This document shows, piece after piece, positions 1 to 8,800 of a stretch of DNA of 23,436 nt. Made by a program: the position numbers and the translations under genes. The first letter of the stretch is position 1, and each line of letters begins with the position of its first letter. Origin of the DNA: JBFWUM01 sp050247255 (GTDB lineage Bacteria; Acidobacteriota; Vicinamibacteria; Vicinamibacterales; UBA2999); contig JBFWUM010000057.1 in assembly GCA_050247255.1 (NCBI GenBank), positions 1 to 23,436 of the forward strand, written 5' to 3'. Below the pieces are notes generated by a model. The model saw only the letters and a program-made list of their open reading frames with translations, ran no database searches and had not been told where the DNA came from.

Positions 1-2
1 CT

Positions 3-1112
3 CGTGGCATGCGGTTCCAGGCGGGGCTTCGTCCGAACCCGGAAGTGATGGTCGAGCGCCGGGATGCGCCAACGGGGATGGACGCCCAGACGATGGCGAG
101 CGTGGAGTGGCCGCTGGAGCTGGGCCGCCGTCCCGCGCGCATCGCCGTGGCCGAGCGGCAGATCGCCGTGACCGAACGCAGCGTGGCGGACCGCGAGCGG
201 CGTCTGGCGGCTGATGTCCGGTCGCGCTACGGCGCCGTTCTGACGGAAGCGCGGGTGCTGGACGTGCTGAACGAGATGGCCGAGGTCACCCGTCGCCAGC
301 GCGATCTGGCCGCGGCCCGAGTCGCCGCCGGGGCGTCAGCGGACGTTGAGCGGGACACGCTGGACGTGGAGCTGGGCCGGCTGGACGCGGAGGTGCTCGT
401 GCAGACTGGCCGTGTCCGCGCCTCGATGGCCGAGTTGCGGCGGCTCCTGGCGGCCCCGCCGGAAGATCCACTCCTGCTGAAGGACACGCTCGAGGAGGGG
501 CGCCAGCGTGTGACCGCGGACGGGGCGGCCGCCGCGCCCGCCGGAGCCGTCCGGTCCGACGTGCTCGAGGCCGAGGCCCGCCTGGCGGTGGCAGACGCGC
601 GCGTGGAGCAGGTCCGGCAGGAGGCGCGTCCCGCACTGAAGATCTTCGGCGGCTACATGCGCATGGACAGCGGCTTCTCACAGCTCGGCCAGACGGCGGC
701 CGGTGCACTGGAGCCGGTGAGCGGCGTCTTCCACTACGCCACCGGGGGTCTGAAGGTCACGCTCCCGTTCAACCGCAGCCAGGGCGACGCGCAAGCCGCA
801 AGGGCCGAGCGGGCGGGCGCGCTGGCGGAGGTCGATGGCGTGAAGCTGGCCGTCGAGGCCGAGCGTCAGGCGGCGCGCGCCCGTCTGGATGCCGCGCGCG
901 GAGCCGCCCGCGTGCTTGACGCCACGAGGGCCACCGCCCGACGCCTGCTCGGCGTCGTGGGGCAGAGCTACGAACTGGGTCGAGGGACGCTGGCGGACGT
1001 ACTCGCCGAGCGCCGGCGGTTCGTGGAGGTCGAGCGCGCCTACATCGAAGCGCTCGGCGCGGAGTACGACGCGGCGGTGATGCTGAATCTGGCCATGGGA
1101 GGTGTGCGATGA
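3..1112 (+). CDS. TolC-family outer-membrane efflux factor (5' end cut by window)
   Basis: Outer-membrane channel of a tripartite RND metal-efflux system (CusC/CzcC type). The reading frame is open to the left window edge. The first in-window Met lies just before an AGLRPNP motif, which in the complete TolC homologue at 3196-4524 (AALRPNP) sits about 75 residues from its start, so roughly 70 N-terminal residues are probably missing here. The rest is Ala/Arg/Glu-rich long helices, with one glycine/aromatic stretch around residues 210-250 and a second helical repeat, as expected of TolC hairpins. The stop overlaps the next start in an ATGA, so it is translationally coupled to an adaptor. No RND pump for this pair lies in the window; it may be upstream. 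Family call is firm, substrate is not. Confidence 0.88.
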   Translation, partial: RGMRFQAGLRPNPEVMVERRDAPTGMDAQTMASVEWPLELGRRPARIAVAERQIAVTERSVADRERRLAADVRSRYGAVLTEARVLDVLNEMAEVTRRQRDLAAARVAAGASADVERDTLDVELGRLDAEVLVQTGRVRASMAELRRLLAAPPEDPLLLKDTLEEGRQRVTADGAAAAPAGAVRSDVLEAEARLAVADARVEQVRQEARPALKIFGGYMRMDSGFSQLGQTAAGALEPVSGVFHYATGGLKVTLPFNRSQGDAQAARAERAGALAEVDGVKLAVEAERQAARARLDAARGAARVLDATRATARRLLGVVGQSYELGRGTLADVLAERRRFVEVERAYIEALGAEYDAAVMLNLAMGGVR

Positions 1113-2695
1113 CGGGTCCTGCCGTGAGGTTGAGCAGAGGTAACGCCGCACTGGTTGCCCTCGGGCTGGTGGCGGCCGGTGTGGTCGTAGGCCTGGCGGT
1201 GACGCGGTGGGACGTTGCCCGCGCGCCCGTGCCGATGCCGGCCGCTGGTCAGCCGACACCGGCGTCACCGGCGGCGGCCCACGCGCCGGCATCCGTTGGC
1301 GACGTCACGATTGCGCTGAGCCCGGAGTCGCTCGCCCGCGCGACCATCGTGACCGCGGCAGCCACCGAGCGGCGCGTCACCACGGTGCTCCGCGTGCCGG
1401 GGATTGTCACGGCCGATGCCTATCGTCAGACCGTCGTGACGCCCCTGGTCGGCGGGAGGGTCGAGTCCGTCGGTGTGGAACTGGGGGGCGCTGTTCGGCC
1501 CGGGCAGGTACTGGCGCGCGTGTACAGCCCTGATGTGGCGGAGGCGCGCGAGCGTCTCGTGTCCGCCCGCGCGATGCTCGATGCCCACGACCGCGAACTG
1601 CGGCGCCTGGAGCAGCTCCGTGCGATCGGCGCCGCCAGCCAGCAGGAGCTCGAACGGGCGCACGCCGAGCACGCGGCCCAGACGGCCGGCATCGAGACTG
1701 CGCAGGCGCGGCTCGCGCTGCTCGGAGCGGAGGAAGAGGCGGGGTCCGCGGCGTCGACGATCCAGGTGCGAGCGCCATCAGCGGGCATCGTGACCGCTCG
1801 CGCCGCGAATCCTGGCCAGAACGTGGACCCGGCGATGGCGCTCTTCACCATCAGCGACCTCTCATCGGTCTGGGTGGTCGCCGACGTGTACGAACGGGAT
1901 CTCGCCGCCGTGCGTGTGGGGCAGGCCGCGCGCGTCACGGCCGGCGCCTATCCGGATCAGGCGCTGGCCGGGCGCGTCACCTACATCGATCCGGCGATGC
2001 GCGGGGAGACGCGCACGGCACAGGTGCGTGTCCACGTGCCGAACCCGACGGGCCACCTTCGCCTGGGCATGTTTGCCGACGTCCGGATCGAGCGCTCATC
2101 CGGCACGGAGGCGGTCGTCGTGCCCCGGTCGGCCGTCCAGACAATCGGGAATCGGCAGGTCGTCTACCTGCCGGTCACGGGTCGTGCCGGTGCGTTCGTG
2201 GAGCGGGAGGTCCGCCTCGGCGAGGCCAGTGGCGACGAGGTACCCGTGCTGAGCGGTCTTGCTGCAGGTGATGTCGTGGTGACCGAGGGCGGCTTCTCCC
2301 TGCGGGCGGAGATCGACCGGCTCGGTCTGCGTTACCGCTCGACGGGAGACCACGCGGCTGCGACGCCGCCACCGTCCGCGACCGCCCCGCTGCCGACCGC
2401 CGCGTCCGACCGCACCACGGCCGGCAACGGCGCCCCGCAGACGATCCACGTGGCCGTCACCGCGACCGGGTTCGAACCAGCGCGAGTATCAGTGCGCCCC
2501 GGTACGGTGGTGACACTTATCTTCACGCGTCGGGTGGAGGACACCTGCGCCACCGAGGTGGTCATCCCTGCGGTGAACATCAGGCGACCCTTGCCGCTGA
2601 ACCAGCCCGTGGCAGTCGAGGTGACGGCGACTCGCGGCGAGGTGGCCTTCACCTGTGGCCTGCGCATGTTCACCGGCGCCGTGGTCGCGAAGTAG
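1109..2695 (+). CDS. RND efflux periplasmic adaptor (CusB/HlyD family) with C-terminal cupredoxin domain
   Basis: Membrane-fusion protein linking an inner-membrane RND pump to TolC. Residues about 10-32 form an N-terminal membrane anchor. Residues about 95-350 carry the adaptor core: a lipoyl-like half (GGRVESVGVELGGAVRPGQ), a helical hairpin rich in Ala/Glu/Arg, the second half (RAPSAGIVTARAANPGQNV), and the SSVWVVADVYERDL and GMFADVRI barrel motifs. After a Pro/Ala/Thr linker (about 405-440), residues 446-528 form a cupredoxin_1-like domain with Cys480 (DTCATEVVIP), Cys516 and Met520 (FTCGLRMFTG). Typical adaptors of about 420 residues, such as the paralogue at 4538, end before this, so it is a genuine extension. 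It overlaps the preceding TolC gene by 4 bp. The extra domain suggests capture or delivery of copper or silver, which is inference. Confidence 0.9.
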   Translation: MTGPAVRLSRGNAALVALGLVAAGVVVGLAVTRWDVARAPVPMPAAGQPTPASPAAAHAPASVGDVTIALSPESLARATIVTAAATERRVTTVLRVPGIVTADAYRQTVVTPLVGGRVESVGVELGGAVRPGQVLARVYSPDVAEARERLVSARAMLDAHDRELRRLEQLRAIGAASQQELERAHAEHAAQTAGIETAQARLALLGAEEEAGSAASTIQVRAPSAGIVTARAANPGQNVDPAMALFTISDLSSVWVVADVYERDLAAVRVGQAARVTAGAYPDQALAGRVTYIDPAMRGETRTAQVRVHVPNPTGHLRLGMFADVRIERSSGTEAVVVPRSAVQTIGNRQVVYLPVTGRAGAFVEREVRLGEASGDEVPVLSGLAAGDVVVTEGGFSLRAEIDRLGLRYRSTGDHAAATPPPSATAPLPTAASDRTTAGNGAPQTIHVAVTATGFEPARVSVRPGTVVTLIFTRRVEDTCATEVVIPAVNIRRPLPLNQPVAVEVTATRGEVAFTCGLRMFTGAVVAK

Positions 2696-2726
2696 GGTCC
2701 CTTTTTCGCCGTACTCGGATCTCTGC

Positions 2727-2732
2727 TACGCT
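2727..2732 (+). promoter_or_regulatory. Putative -10 element (TACGCT) of a leaderless promoter
   Basis: TACGCT fits TANNNT and ends 6 nt before the GTG start at 2739, so the transcript would begin at or next to the start codon. A weak -35 (TTTCGC, 2704-2709) is 17 nt upstream. No Shine-Dalgarno precedes the GTG. The same layout recurs at 12571 and 15448. Confidence 0.5.
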
Positions 2733-2738
2733 GTTCCC

Positions 2739-3044
2739 GTGCGCGCGCTTCGCCGGCACGTCGTCTCGCGGGTTCTGGTGTGTCTCCTCCTGGCCTGGAC
2801 CGGGGCGGACATGCTGATGCCGGAATTGTGCGCGGCGGAGGCGTCCCCGGTGTCTGCGTCCGACGGTCCGCTCGATTCGCACGACCGTGACGACTGCTTC
2901 TGCTGCTGCACGCACACGCAGACCGCCGTGCTGCTGGTGGCGGTCTTCGTGCCCACGGAGACGACACAGGCCCTGCACGTCACAGCGGATCGCATAGCCC
3001 CGGGCGTTCCGCGCAGTCTGTACCACCCTCCTCTTCACTCGTAA
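2739..3044 (+). CDS. Small exported Cys-rich protein heading the metal-efflux operon
   Basis: I do not recognise a named family. The GTG start gives 101 residues with an N-terminal signal-like segment (basic start, then VLVCLLLAWTGADMLMP, and possible cleavage after ELCAAEA). The mature part has an acidic-to-cysteine motif, DRDDCFCCCTHTQ (residues about 49-61), then a second hydrophobic stretch (AVLLVAVFVP) and a Pro/His-rich tail (LYHPPLHS). The four clustered Cys and nearby His suggest periplasmic metal binding or sensing. The start was chosen because a TANNNT box lies 6 nt upstream and the signal peptide begins there; an ATG in frame at 2655 would overlap the preceding gene without a signal peptide. 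It precedes the TolC gene by about 150 bp and probably opens that operon. The function as sensor, chaperone or inhibitor is inference. Confidence 0.65.
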   Translation: MRALRRHVVSRVLVCLLLAWTGADMLMPELCAAEASPVSASDGPLDSHDRDDCFCCCTHTQTAVLLVAVFVPTETTQALHVTADRIAPGVPRSLYHPPLHS

Positions 3045-3160
3045 CTCCCGAATCCCTGTCATTGCTCCGGTCGGCGCCGCGCCAGTGCGGTACCTCCGGT
3101 GCGTAGGCGTTCGTGGACGCGCGTCTGTGTGGCTTCCACCGCATCGGCACGCGGCCTGCC

Positions 3161-3177
3161 GCGGGCATGGTGCCCGC
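3161..3177 (+). other. 6-bp perfect stem-loop just upstream of the TolC ribosome-binding site
   Basis: GCGGGC (3161-3166), a 5-nt loop and GCCCGC (3172-3177) form a perfect stem that ends 7 nt before the GAAGGA Shine-Dalgarno of the gene at 3196. It could influence translation or RNA stability between the small Cys-rich gene and the efflux genes. Such stems also arise by chance in GC-rich DNA. Confidence 0.3.
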
Positions 3178-3195
3178 CGAGAGTGAAGGAATCGC

Positions 3196-4524
3196 ATGAC
3201 TGACGACACAGCACGCCGCCCGCGTGGAGCGCGGGCGCTCACCGGGCTCGCCGTTCTGGCGCTGTCCGTGGCAGCACCACGGGTGGCCACGGCGCAGGCC
3301 CCGGTTCCCGTCCGGTTGTCGGTGTTCGAGGCCGTCACGCTGGCGGTGGAGCGGAATCCGGCGATGGTGGCAGCCCGGGCCGGGGCCGAGGCGGCCGATG
3401 CGGATGCCGTAGCCGCGGCGCTCCGGCCGAATCCGGCCGTCACGCTCGACTCGGGAGGCTATCCCATCTTCGAGCCGGCGCGGCCTGGCTATTGGGGCAA
3501 CTCGGAGTTCATGGTCCGAATTGACCAGGAGTGGGAAACGGCGTCGCGGCGCCGTCTCCGCACGGACGTGGCGAGCGCGGGGCGCACCGTGGCACAGCTC
3601 ACCGTGCAGGACCGCGCCCGGCAACTCGCCCTGGACGTCAAGCGCGCCTACCTCGCCGCGGTCCTGGCCCAGGCGGATCGCGGCGTGGCGCAGACCTCGC
3701 TCGACGAGATCGATCGGGTCATCGCGCTCAATCGCGCACGCCTGCGACAGGGGGACATCTCGGGTGCGGAGCTTCGACGGCTCCAGGTTGAGCGACTCCG
3801 GTTCGTCGAGGACGTCTTCGGGGCGGAACTCGCGCTCAAGAATGCGCGTGGCGCGTTGTTGGCGCTGCTCAACGCCTCTCAACTCGACCAACCACTGGAA
3901 CTGGTTGACGGCCTGAAGGCGCCTCCGTCGGATGTCGGGCCCGTCGCGGCCGCCGCGGCGATGGCGGCTCGCGCCCAGGGCGTCGTCGGCCAGGCACTCG
4001 AGACGCGGCCGGATGCCCTGGCCGCGCGCGAGGACCTGCGCCGGGCCGAGACCTCGACCCGCCTGCAGCGGGCGCTCCGCAGGCCCAACGTCACCGTGGG
4101 GGGCGGCTACTTCAACAACTTCGGGTCGGACGGCGTGGTCTTCGGCGTCACCGTTCCGCTGCCGCTCTTCAACAGGAACCAGGGCGGCGTGGCCCGGGCC
4201 GACGCGGAGCGCCGTGCCGCGGACGCGCGATCGGCCGCGACCACCATGAGCGTTCGCCTCGACGTGCAACGCGCGCTGAACGCCGTCGAGACGAACCGCG
4301 CGCGGGTCGAGTACATCGAGCGCGAGTACCTGACCAATGCACAGGAGTCGCGCGACATCGTGCTCGCGTCCTACCGGCTCGGCGTGGCAGACCTCATCGA
4401 CTTTCTCGACGCACAGCGTGCCTATCGGGACACGCAGCGCACCTACAACCGCGCGTTGTTCGACCAGCGCATCAGCCTCTTCGATCTCGCCGCAGCCGTC
4501 GGGCTGCCCGACGGGCAGCCATAA
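3196..4524 (+). CDS. czcC: TolC-family outer-membrane efflux factor (CzcC/CusC type)
   Basis: Outer-membrane exit duct of the second tripartite RND system. It has 442 residues, full length for the family. A basic N-terminus and hydrophobic core (ALTGLAVLALSVAAPRVATAQA) form a signal peptide cleaved near residue 35. Two helical repeats follow: AALRPNPAVTLDSGGYPIF near residue 75, then FGVTVPLPLFNRNQGG near residue 315, with long Ala/Arg helices between, typical of TolC duplication. The C-terminal repeat ends in YRLGVADLIDFLDAQRAY and a helix, the usual CusC/CzcC ending. GAAGGA at 3185-3190 is a good Shine-Dalgarno. The stop codon sits inside the Shine-Dalgarno of the adaptor gene downstream. 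Specific metal unknown; the symbol is by analogy to the pump. Confidence 0.92.
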   Translation: MTDDTARRPRGARALTGLAVLALSVAAPRVATAQAPVPVRLSVFEAVTLAVERNPAMVAARAGAEAADADAVAAALRPNPAVTLDSGGYPIFEPARPGYWGNSEFMVRIDQEWETASRRRLRTDVASAGRTVAQLTVQDRARQLALDVKRAYLAAVLAQADRGVAQTSLDEIDRVIALNRARLRQGDISGAELRRLQVERLRFVEDVFGAELALKNARGALLALLNASQLDQPLELVDGLKAPPSDVGPVAAAAAMAARAQGVVGQALETRPDALAAREDLRRAETSTRLQRALRRPNVTVGGGYFNNFGSDGVVFGVTVPLPLFNRNQGGVARADAERRAADARSAATTMSVRLDVQRALNAVETNRARVEYIEREYLTNAQESRDIVLASYRLGVADLIDFLDAQRAYRDTQRTYNRALFDQRISLFDLAAAVGLPDGQP

Positions 4525-4528
4525 GGAG
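4522..4528 (+). promoter_or_regulatory. Ribosome-binding site fused to the preceding stop codon
   Basis: TAAGGAG contains the TAA stop of the TolC gene and ends 9 nt before the ATG at 4538. It fixes the adaptor start at 4538 over the much earlier in-frame ATG at 4337 and indicates coupled translation. Confidence 0.75.
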
Positions 4529-4537
4529 CCATTGACC

Positions 4538-5818
4538 ATGAATGCGACAGAGACGACTCGTCCCAGGCGCGGTGTGTCCGTGCCCGTCCTGCTCACGGCC
4601 ATCGGGGTCACCGCGGTGCTGAGCGGCACGGCGGCCCGGCTGCTGTTCCGGCCTTCGCCGGCGGTGCCGGCCCCGACGGGTGCGCACGAGAGCGAACCAG
4701 CGGCCGGGCAGGTGGAACTCACACCCGAGGCGCAGCGCAATGCCGCTCTCGGGCTCGTCGCGGTCGAGGCACGCCGGTTGCCCACCACCATCGACGTCAC
4801 CGGAACCGTCACGGCCGACGATGCACGCGTGGCGCACATCCGGCCGCTGGCGCGGGGATTGATCGAACGCGTGTGGGTGCGGCTCGGCGAACGTGTCAAG
4901 AAAGGCCAGCCGCTGGCGACCTACGACAACATCCAGCTCGGCGAGCTGGTGGGCGACTATCTGGGGGCCAAGGCGGTCCTGCGACAGGCGCAGGCCGACC
5001 TGGAGGTCAAGCGAAAGATCGTCGATCGGAGCCGGGCTCTCATCACGCTCGAGGCGATTGCGCAGCAGACGCTGGAACTGCGTGAGGCGGAGCTCAAGAC
5101 GGCGGAAGCCTCCGTCGCCCGCGATCAGGCGGCCGTGTCCCGGGTCGAAGAGCAGCTCCATCGTTTCGGACTGAGCGACACTGACCTGGGCCAGCTCTCG
5201 CCGACGGAGGGCACGAGCCCGCATCGTGACGCCTCGCACGCGATCCTCAGGGCGCCCTTCGATGGCGTGGTCACGAAATACGACGTCGCCGAAGGGGAAG
5301 TCACCGAGCCTGAGCGCGAGCTGTTCACCGTCACGGACCTCTCAAGCGTGTGGGTCCTCGCCGATGTCTACGAGCAGGACCTCACGAAGGTCCGGCCAGG
5401 AACGGACGCCGTCGTCCGCGTGGATGCCTACCCCGACCGGTCGTTTGCTGGAAGGGTCACCTACGTGGCCGATCTGATCGATCCGCAGACCCGCAGCGCC
5501 AAGGCCCGGGTCGTCGTCGACAACCCCGGCGCGGCGCTCAAGCTCGACATGTTCGCGCGCCTCCTGATCCCGACGGCGGAGCAGCGAGACGTGCTGCTCG
5601 TTCCGCTGACCGCCGTGCAGACGGTCGACAACCAGACGATCGTGTTCGTGCAGCAGGCGTCGCATCGCTTCGCGCGGCGGGATGTCGAACTCGGTCTCAC
5701 GGCTGGCGACGTGGTCGAGGTGCGCACCGGGTTGAAGGCGGGCGAGACCGTCGTTGCCGCGGGGAGCTTCTATCTGAAGACGGCGCTCCTGCAGGAACGC
5801 ATCGGCGACGAGCACTAG
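4538..5818 (+). CDS. czcB: RND efflux periplasmic adaptor (CzcB/CusB family)
   Basis: Membrane-fusion protein bridging the CzcA-type pump and TolC. It has 426 residues. Residues about 12-35 form an uncleaved membrane anchor. The core has the lipoyl-like motif RGLIERVWVRLGERVKKGQ (about 107-125), a helical hairpin with repeated Glu/Ala/Gln (about 140-215), the returning half ILRAPFDGVVTKYDVAEGE, the barrel motif SSVWVLADVYEQDL, and KLDMFARLLIP. It ends in the membrane-proximal domain (GLKAGETVVAAGSFYLK). It lacks the cupredoxin tail of the paralogue at 1109-2695, so the two adaptors are not equivalent. It sits between the TolC and pump genes, with 13 bp to the pump start. Confidence 0.92.
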   Translation: MNATETTRPRRGVSVPVLLTAIGVTAVLSGTAARLLFRPSPAVPAPTGAHESEPAAGQVELTPEAQRNAALGLVAVEARRLPTTIDVTGTVTADDARVAHIRPLARGLIERVWVRLGERVKKGQPLATYDNIQLGELVGDYLGAKAVLRQAQADLEVKRKIVDRSRALITLEAIAQQTLELREAELKTAEASVARDQAAVSRVEEQLHRFGLSDTDLGQLSPTEGTSPHRDASHAILRAPFDGVVTKYDVAEGEVTEPERELFTVTDLSSVWVLADVYEQDLTKVRPGTDAVVRVDAYPDRSFAGRVTYVADLIDPQTRSAKARVVVDNPGAALKLDMFARLLIPTAEQRDVLLVPLTAVQTVDNQTIVFVQQASHRFARRDVELGLTAGDVVEVRTGLKAGETVVAAGSFYLKTALLQERIGDEH

Positions 5819-5831
5819 TCGGGAGCCTTCC

Positions 5832-8800
5832 ATGCATCGACTCATCGACTTCTCGCTGCGCAACAAGTTTCTCGTCCTGGTCCTGACGGCGGTCCTTGTG
5901 GGGTTCGGCGTCCGGGCCATGCTGCGCCTGCCCATTGACGCCGTTCCGGACGTCACGCCGAATCAGGTGCTGGTCCTCACACAGGCGCCGGGCCTCGGTC
6001 CGCTCGAAGTCGAGCGCTTCATCACATTCCCGGTCGAAACCGCGATGAGCGGGCTGCCGGGCATTACCGAGATCCGGTCTGTGTCCCGCTTCGGGCTGTC
6101 GGCCGTGTACATCTACTTCGAGGAGAACCTCGACCTGTACTTCGTGCGGCGCCTGGTCCTGGAACGGCTTCCCGACGCGCGCGCCGCCATTCCCGCCGGC
6201 CTCGGCACGCCGTCGATGGGGCCGATCACCAGCGGTCTTGGCGAGATCTACCAGTTCGAGGTCCGCGGTGAGGGCAAGTCCCTGATGGACCTGCGGTCGA
6301 TCCTCGAGTGGGAGATTGCGTTCAAGCTCCGGTCCGTCCAGGGGGTCGTGGAGGTCAACTCCTACGGCGGAGAACTGAAGACCTACGAGGTCCAGCTCGA
6401 CCCGGACAAACTGGTGTCCTACAACATCGGTCTGGACGCCGTGTTCCAGGCGCTCGAAGGCAATAACGCCAACGCGGGCGGCGCGTACATCGAGCGCGCG
6501 CAGGAACAGTATGTCATCCGCGGCGAAGGCCTCGTCGAGAAACTGGCCGACATCGACAACATCGTCGTCGCGGCCAGGAACGGCACGCCGGTGTTCATTC
6601 GGAATCTTGGCCGGACCGTCTTTGCGCCTCAGGTGCGCCAGGGCGCCGTCACACGCGACGGGCGCGGAGAAATCGTCACGGGTGTCGTGATGATGCTCAT
6701 GGGCGAGAACTCACGCGTGGTGGCCGAACGTGTCAAGGCGGAGCTGGCGGTCATCGCGTCCAGCCTGCCGAAGGGCATTACGGTCGACAGCTACTACGAC
6801 CGCACGGACCTCGTGCGCCGGACCATCAATACGGTGGCGACCAATCTCGTCGAGGGCGGCCTCCTGGTCATCGCCGTGTTGCTGCTGATGCTCGGCAATG
6901 TTCGCGGCGGTCTGATTGTCGCCGCCGCCATCCCGCTGTCGATGCTCTTCGCCTTCACGGGCATGGTCGAGGCCGGTCTGTCCGGAAATCTGATGAGCCT
7001 CGGCGCCATTGACTTCGGCCTGATTGTCGATGGGTCCGTCGTCATGATCGAGAACATCGTCCGGCGCCTTGGGGAGGCCCGCGTGCCGGGCCGAGCGAAG
7101 GACGAGGTGATTCGCGATGCCGGGCGGGAAGTCGCACGACCGGTGTTCTTTGCCGTCCTGATCATCATGATCGTCTACCTGCCCCTCCTCACATTGGAAG
7201 GCGTGGAGGGCAAGATGTTCCGGCCGATGGCCCTGACGGTCGTCTTCGCGCTCATCGGCTCAGTCATCCTGGCGCTGACGCTCATGCCCGTGCTGGCCTC
7301 GCTGGCGTTCAAGTCCACGGCGGTCGAGCACGAGCCGCGGCTCATTCTCTGGCTCAAGGCGCGGTACCGGCCGTGGCTCCAGCGCACCGTCACGCGGCCG
7401 TTGCTGACGGGCGGCATCGCCGCGGGCGTCTTCGTGGCGTCCCTCGGGCTCGTGCCCTTCATGGGCGCCGAGTTCATTCCGAAGCTCGACGAGGGCGCGG
7501 TGGCGTTGCAGGCCTGGCGCCTGCCGAGCGTGTCGCTGACGGAATCCTTGAAAAGCACGACGCTCATCGAACGGACCCTGATGCGCTTTCCTGAAGTGGT
7601 CACAGTCGTGTCGCGTACCGGCCAGGCCGAGATTCCGACTGACCCGATGGGCGTCGAGACGAGCGACATCTACGTGATTCTGAAGGACCACGCCGAGTGG
7701 ACCACAGCGTCCAGCAAGGAGGACCTGGTTGACGCCTTCAACGTGGCGCTCAAACGGGAGGTACCCGGAAACGTGTTGAGCTACTCGCAGCCCATCGAGC
7801 TGCGAGTCCAGGAACTGATCGCTGGCGTGCGGTCAGACCTGGCCATCACGCTGTTCGGCGAAGACCTCGACGAATTGAGGCGTATCGGCGCGGAGATCAC
7901 GCGCGTGGTGTCGTCGGTGCCCGGCGCCGCCGATGTGAAGCTGGAACAGACGAGCGGCCTGCCGTTCCTCCGCGTGAAGATCCGCCGGGACGAGATCGCC
8001 CGGTACGGCATCAACGCCTCGCAGGTGCTCGACGTGGTGCAGACCATGGGCGGGCGCGCGGTCGGTGAAGTGCTCGAAGGACAGCGGCGCTTCGACATCC
8101 AGGTGCGCTTCACACCGGAGTCCCGGAGCGACGTGGAGAAGATTCGCACGTTGAAAGTCGCGGATCCACAGGGGCGCATGATTCCGCTCTCCCAGCTCGC
8201 CGACATCGTGATCGAGGAGGGTCCCGCGCAGATCACGCGCGAAAACATCCATCGCCGCATCGCCGTCGAGGCCAACGTCCGCGGAACGGACCTGGCCAGC
8301 TTCGTGGCGGACGTACAGCGGGCGGTGGGCGACCAGGTGACCCTGCCCGCCGGCTACTACGTGGAGTACGGCGGGCAATTCGAGAACCTGCAGCGCGCGT
8401 CGCAGCGGCTCCTGCTGGTCGTGCCGGTGGCGTTGTTCCTGATCTTCGTGCTGCTCTACACGACGTTCGGCGCGGTCCGCCCGGCACTGCTCATCTACTT
8501 CAACATTCCCATCGCGGCAACCGGAGGGCTCGTCGCCCTGGTGCTGCGCGGCATGCCGTTCAGTATCTCGGCCGCCGTCGGCTTCATTGCGCTGTTCGGT
8601 GTCGCCGTGCTGAATGGCGTGGTGATGGTGTCGTACTTCATCGAACTGCGTCGCCAGGGGCTCGGCGTGGACGAGGCCGTCATGACCGGCGCGGAACTGC
8701 GCTTGAGACCCGTCATGATGACGGCCCTCGTGGCGGGACTCGGCTTCATTCCGATGGCGCTCTCGACCGGCGCTGGCGCCGAGGTGCAGCAGCCGCTGGC

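Noticed and set aside
4337..4537. Upstream in-frame start for the second adaptor
   Set aside because: Lies within the TolC gene, has Ser/Thr-rich shadow sequence, and the Shine-Dalgarno at 4522-4528 selects 4538.
2980..4899. 639-residue open frame on the minus strand
   Set aside because: Antisense to the TolC and adaptor genes, Arg/Pro-rich with no domain, and a product of GC-rich codon bias.
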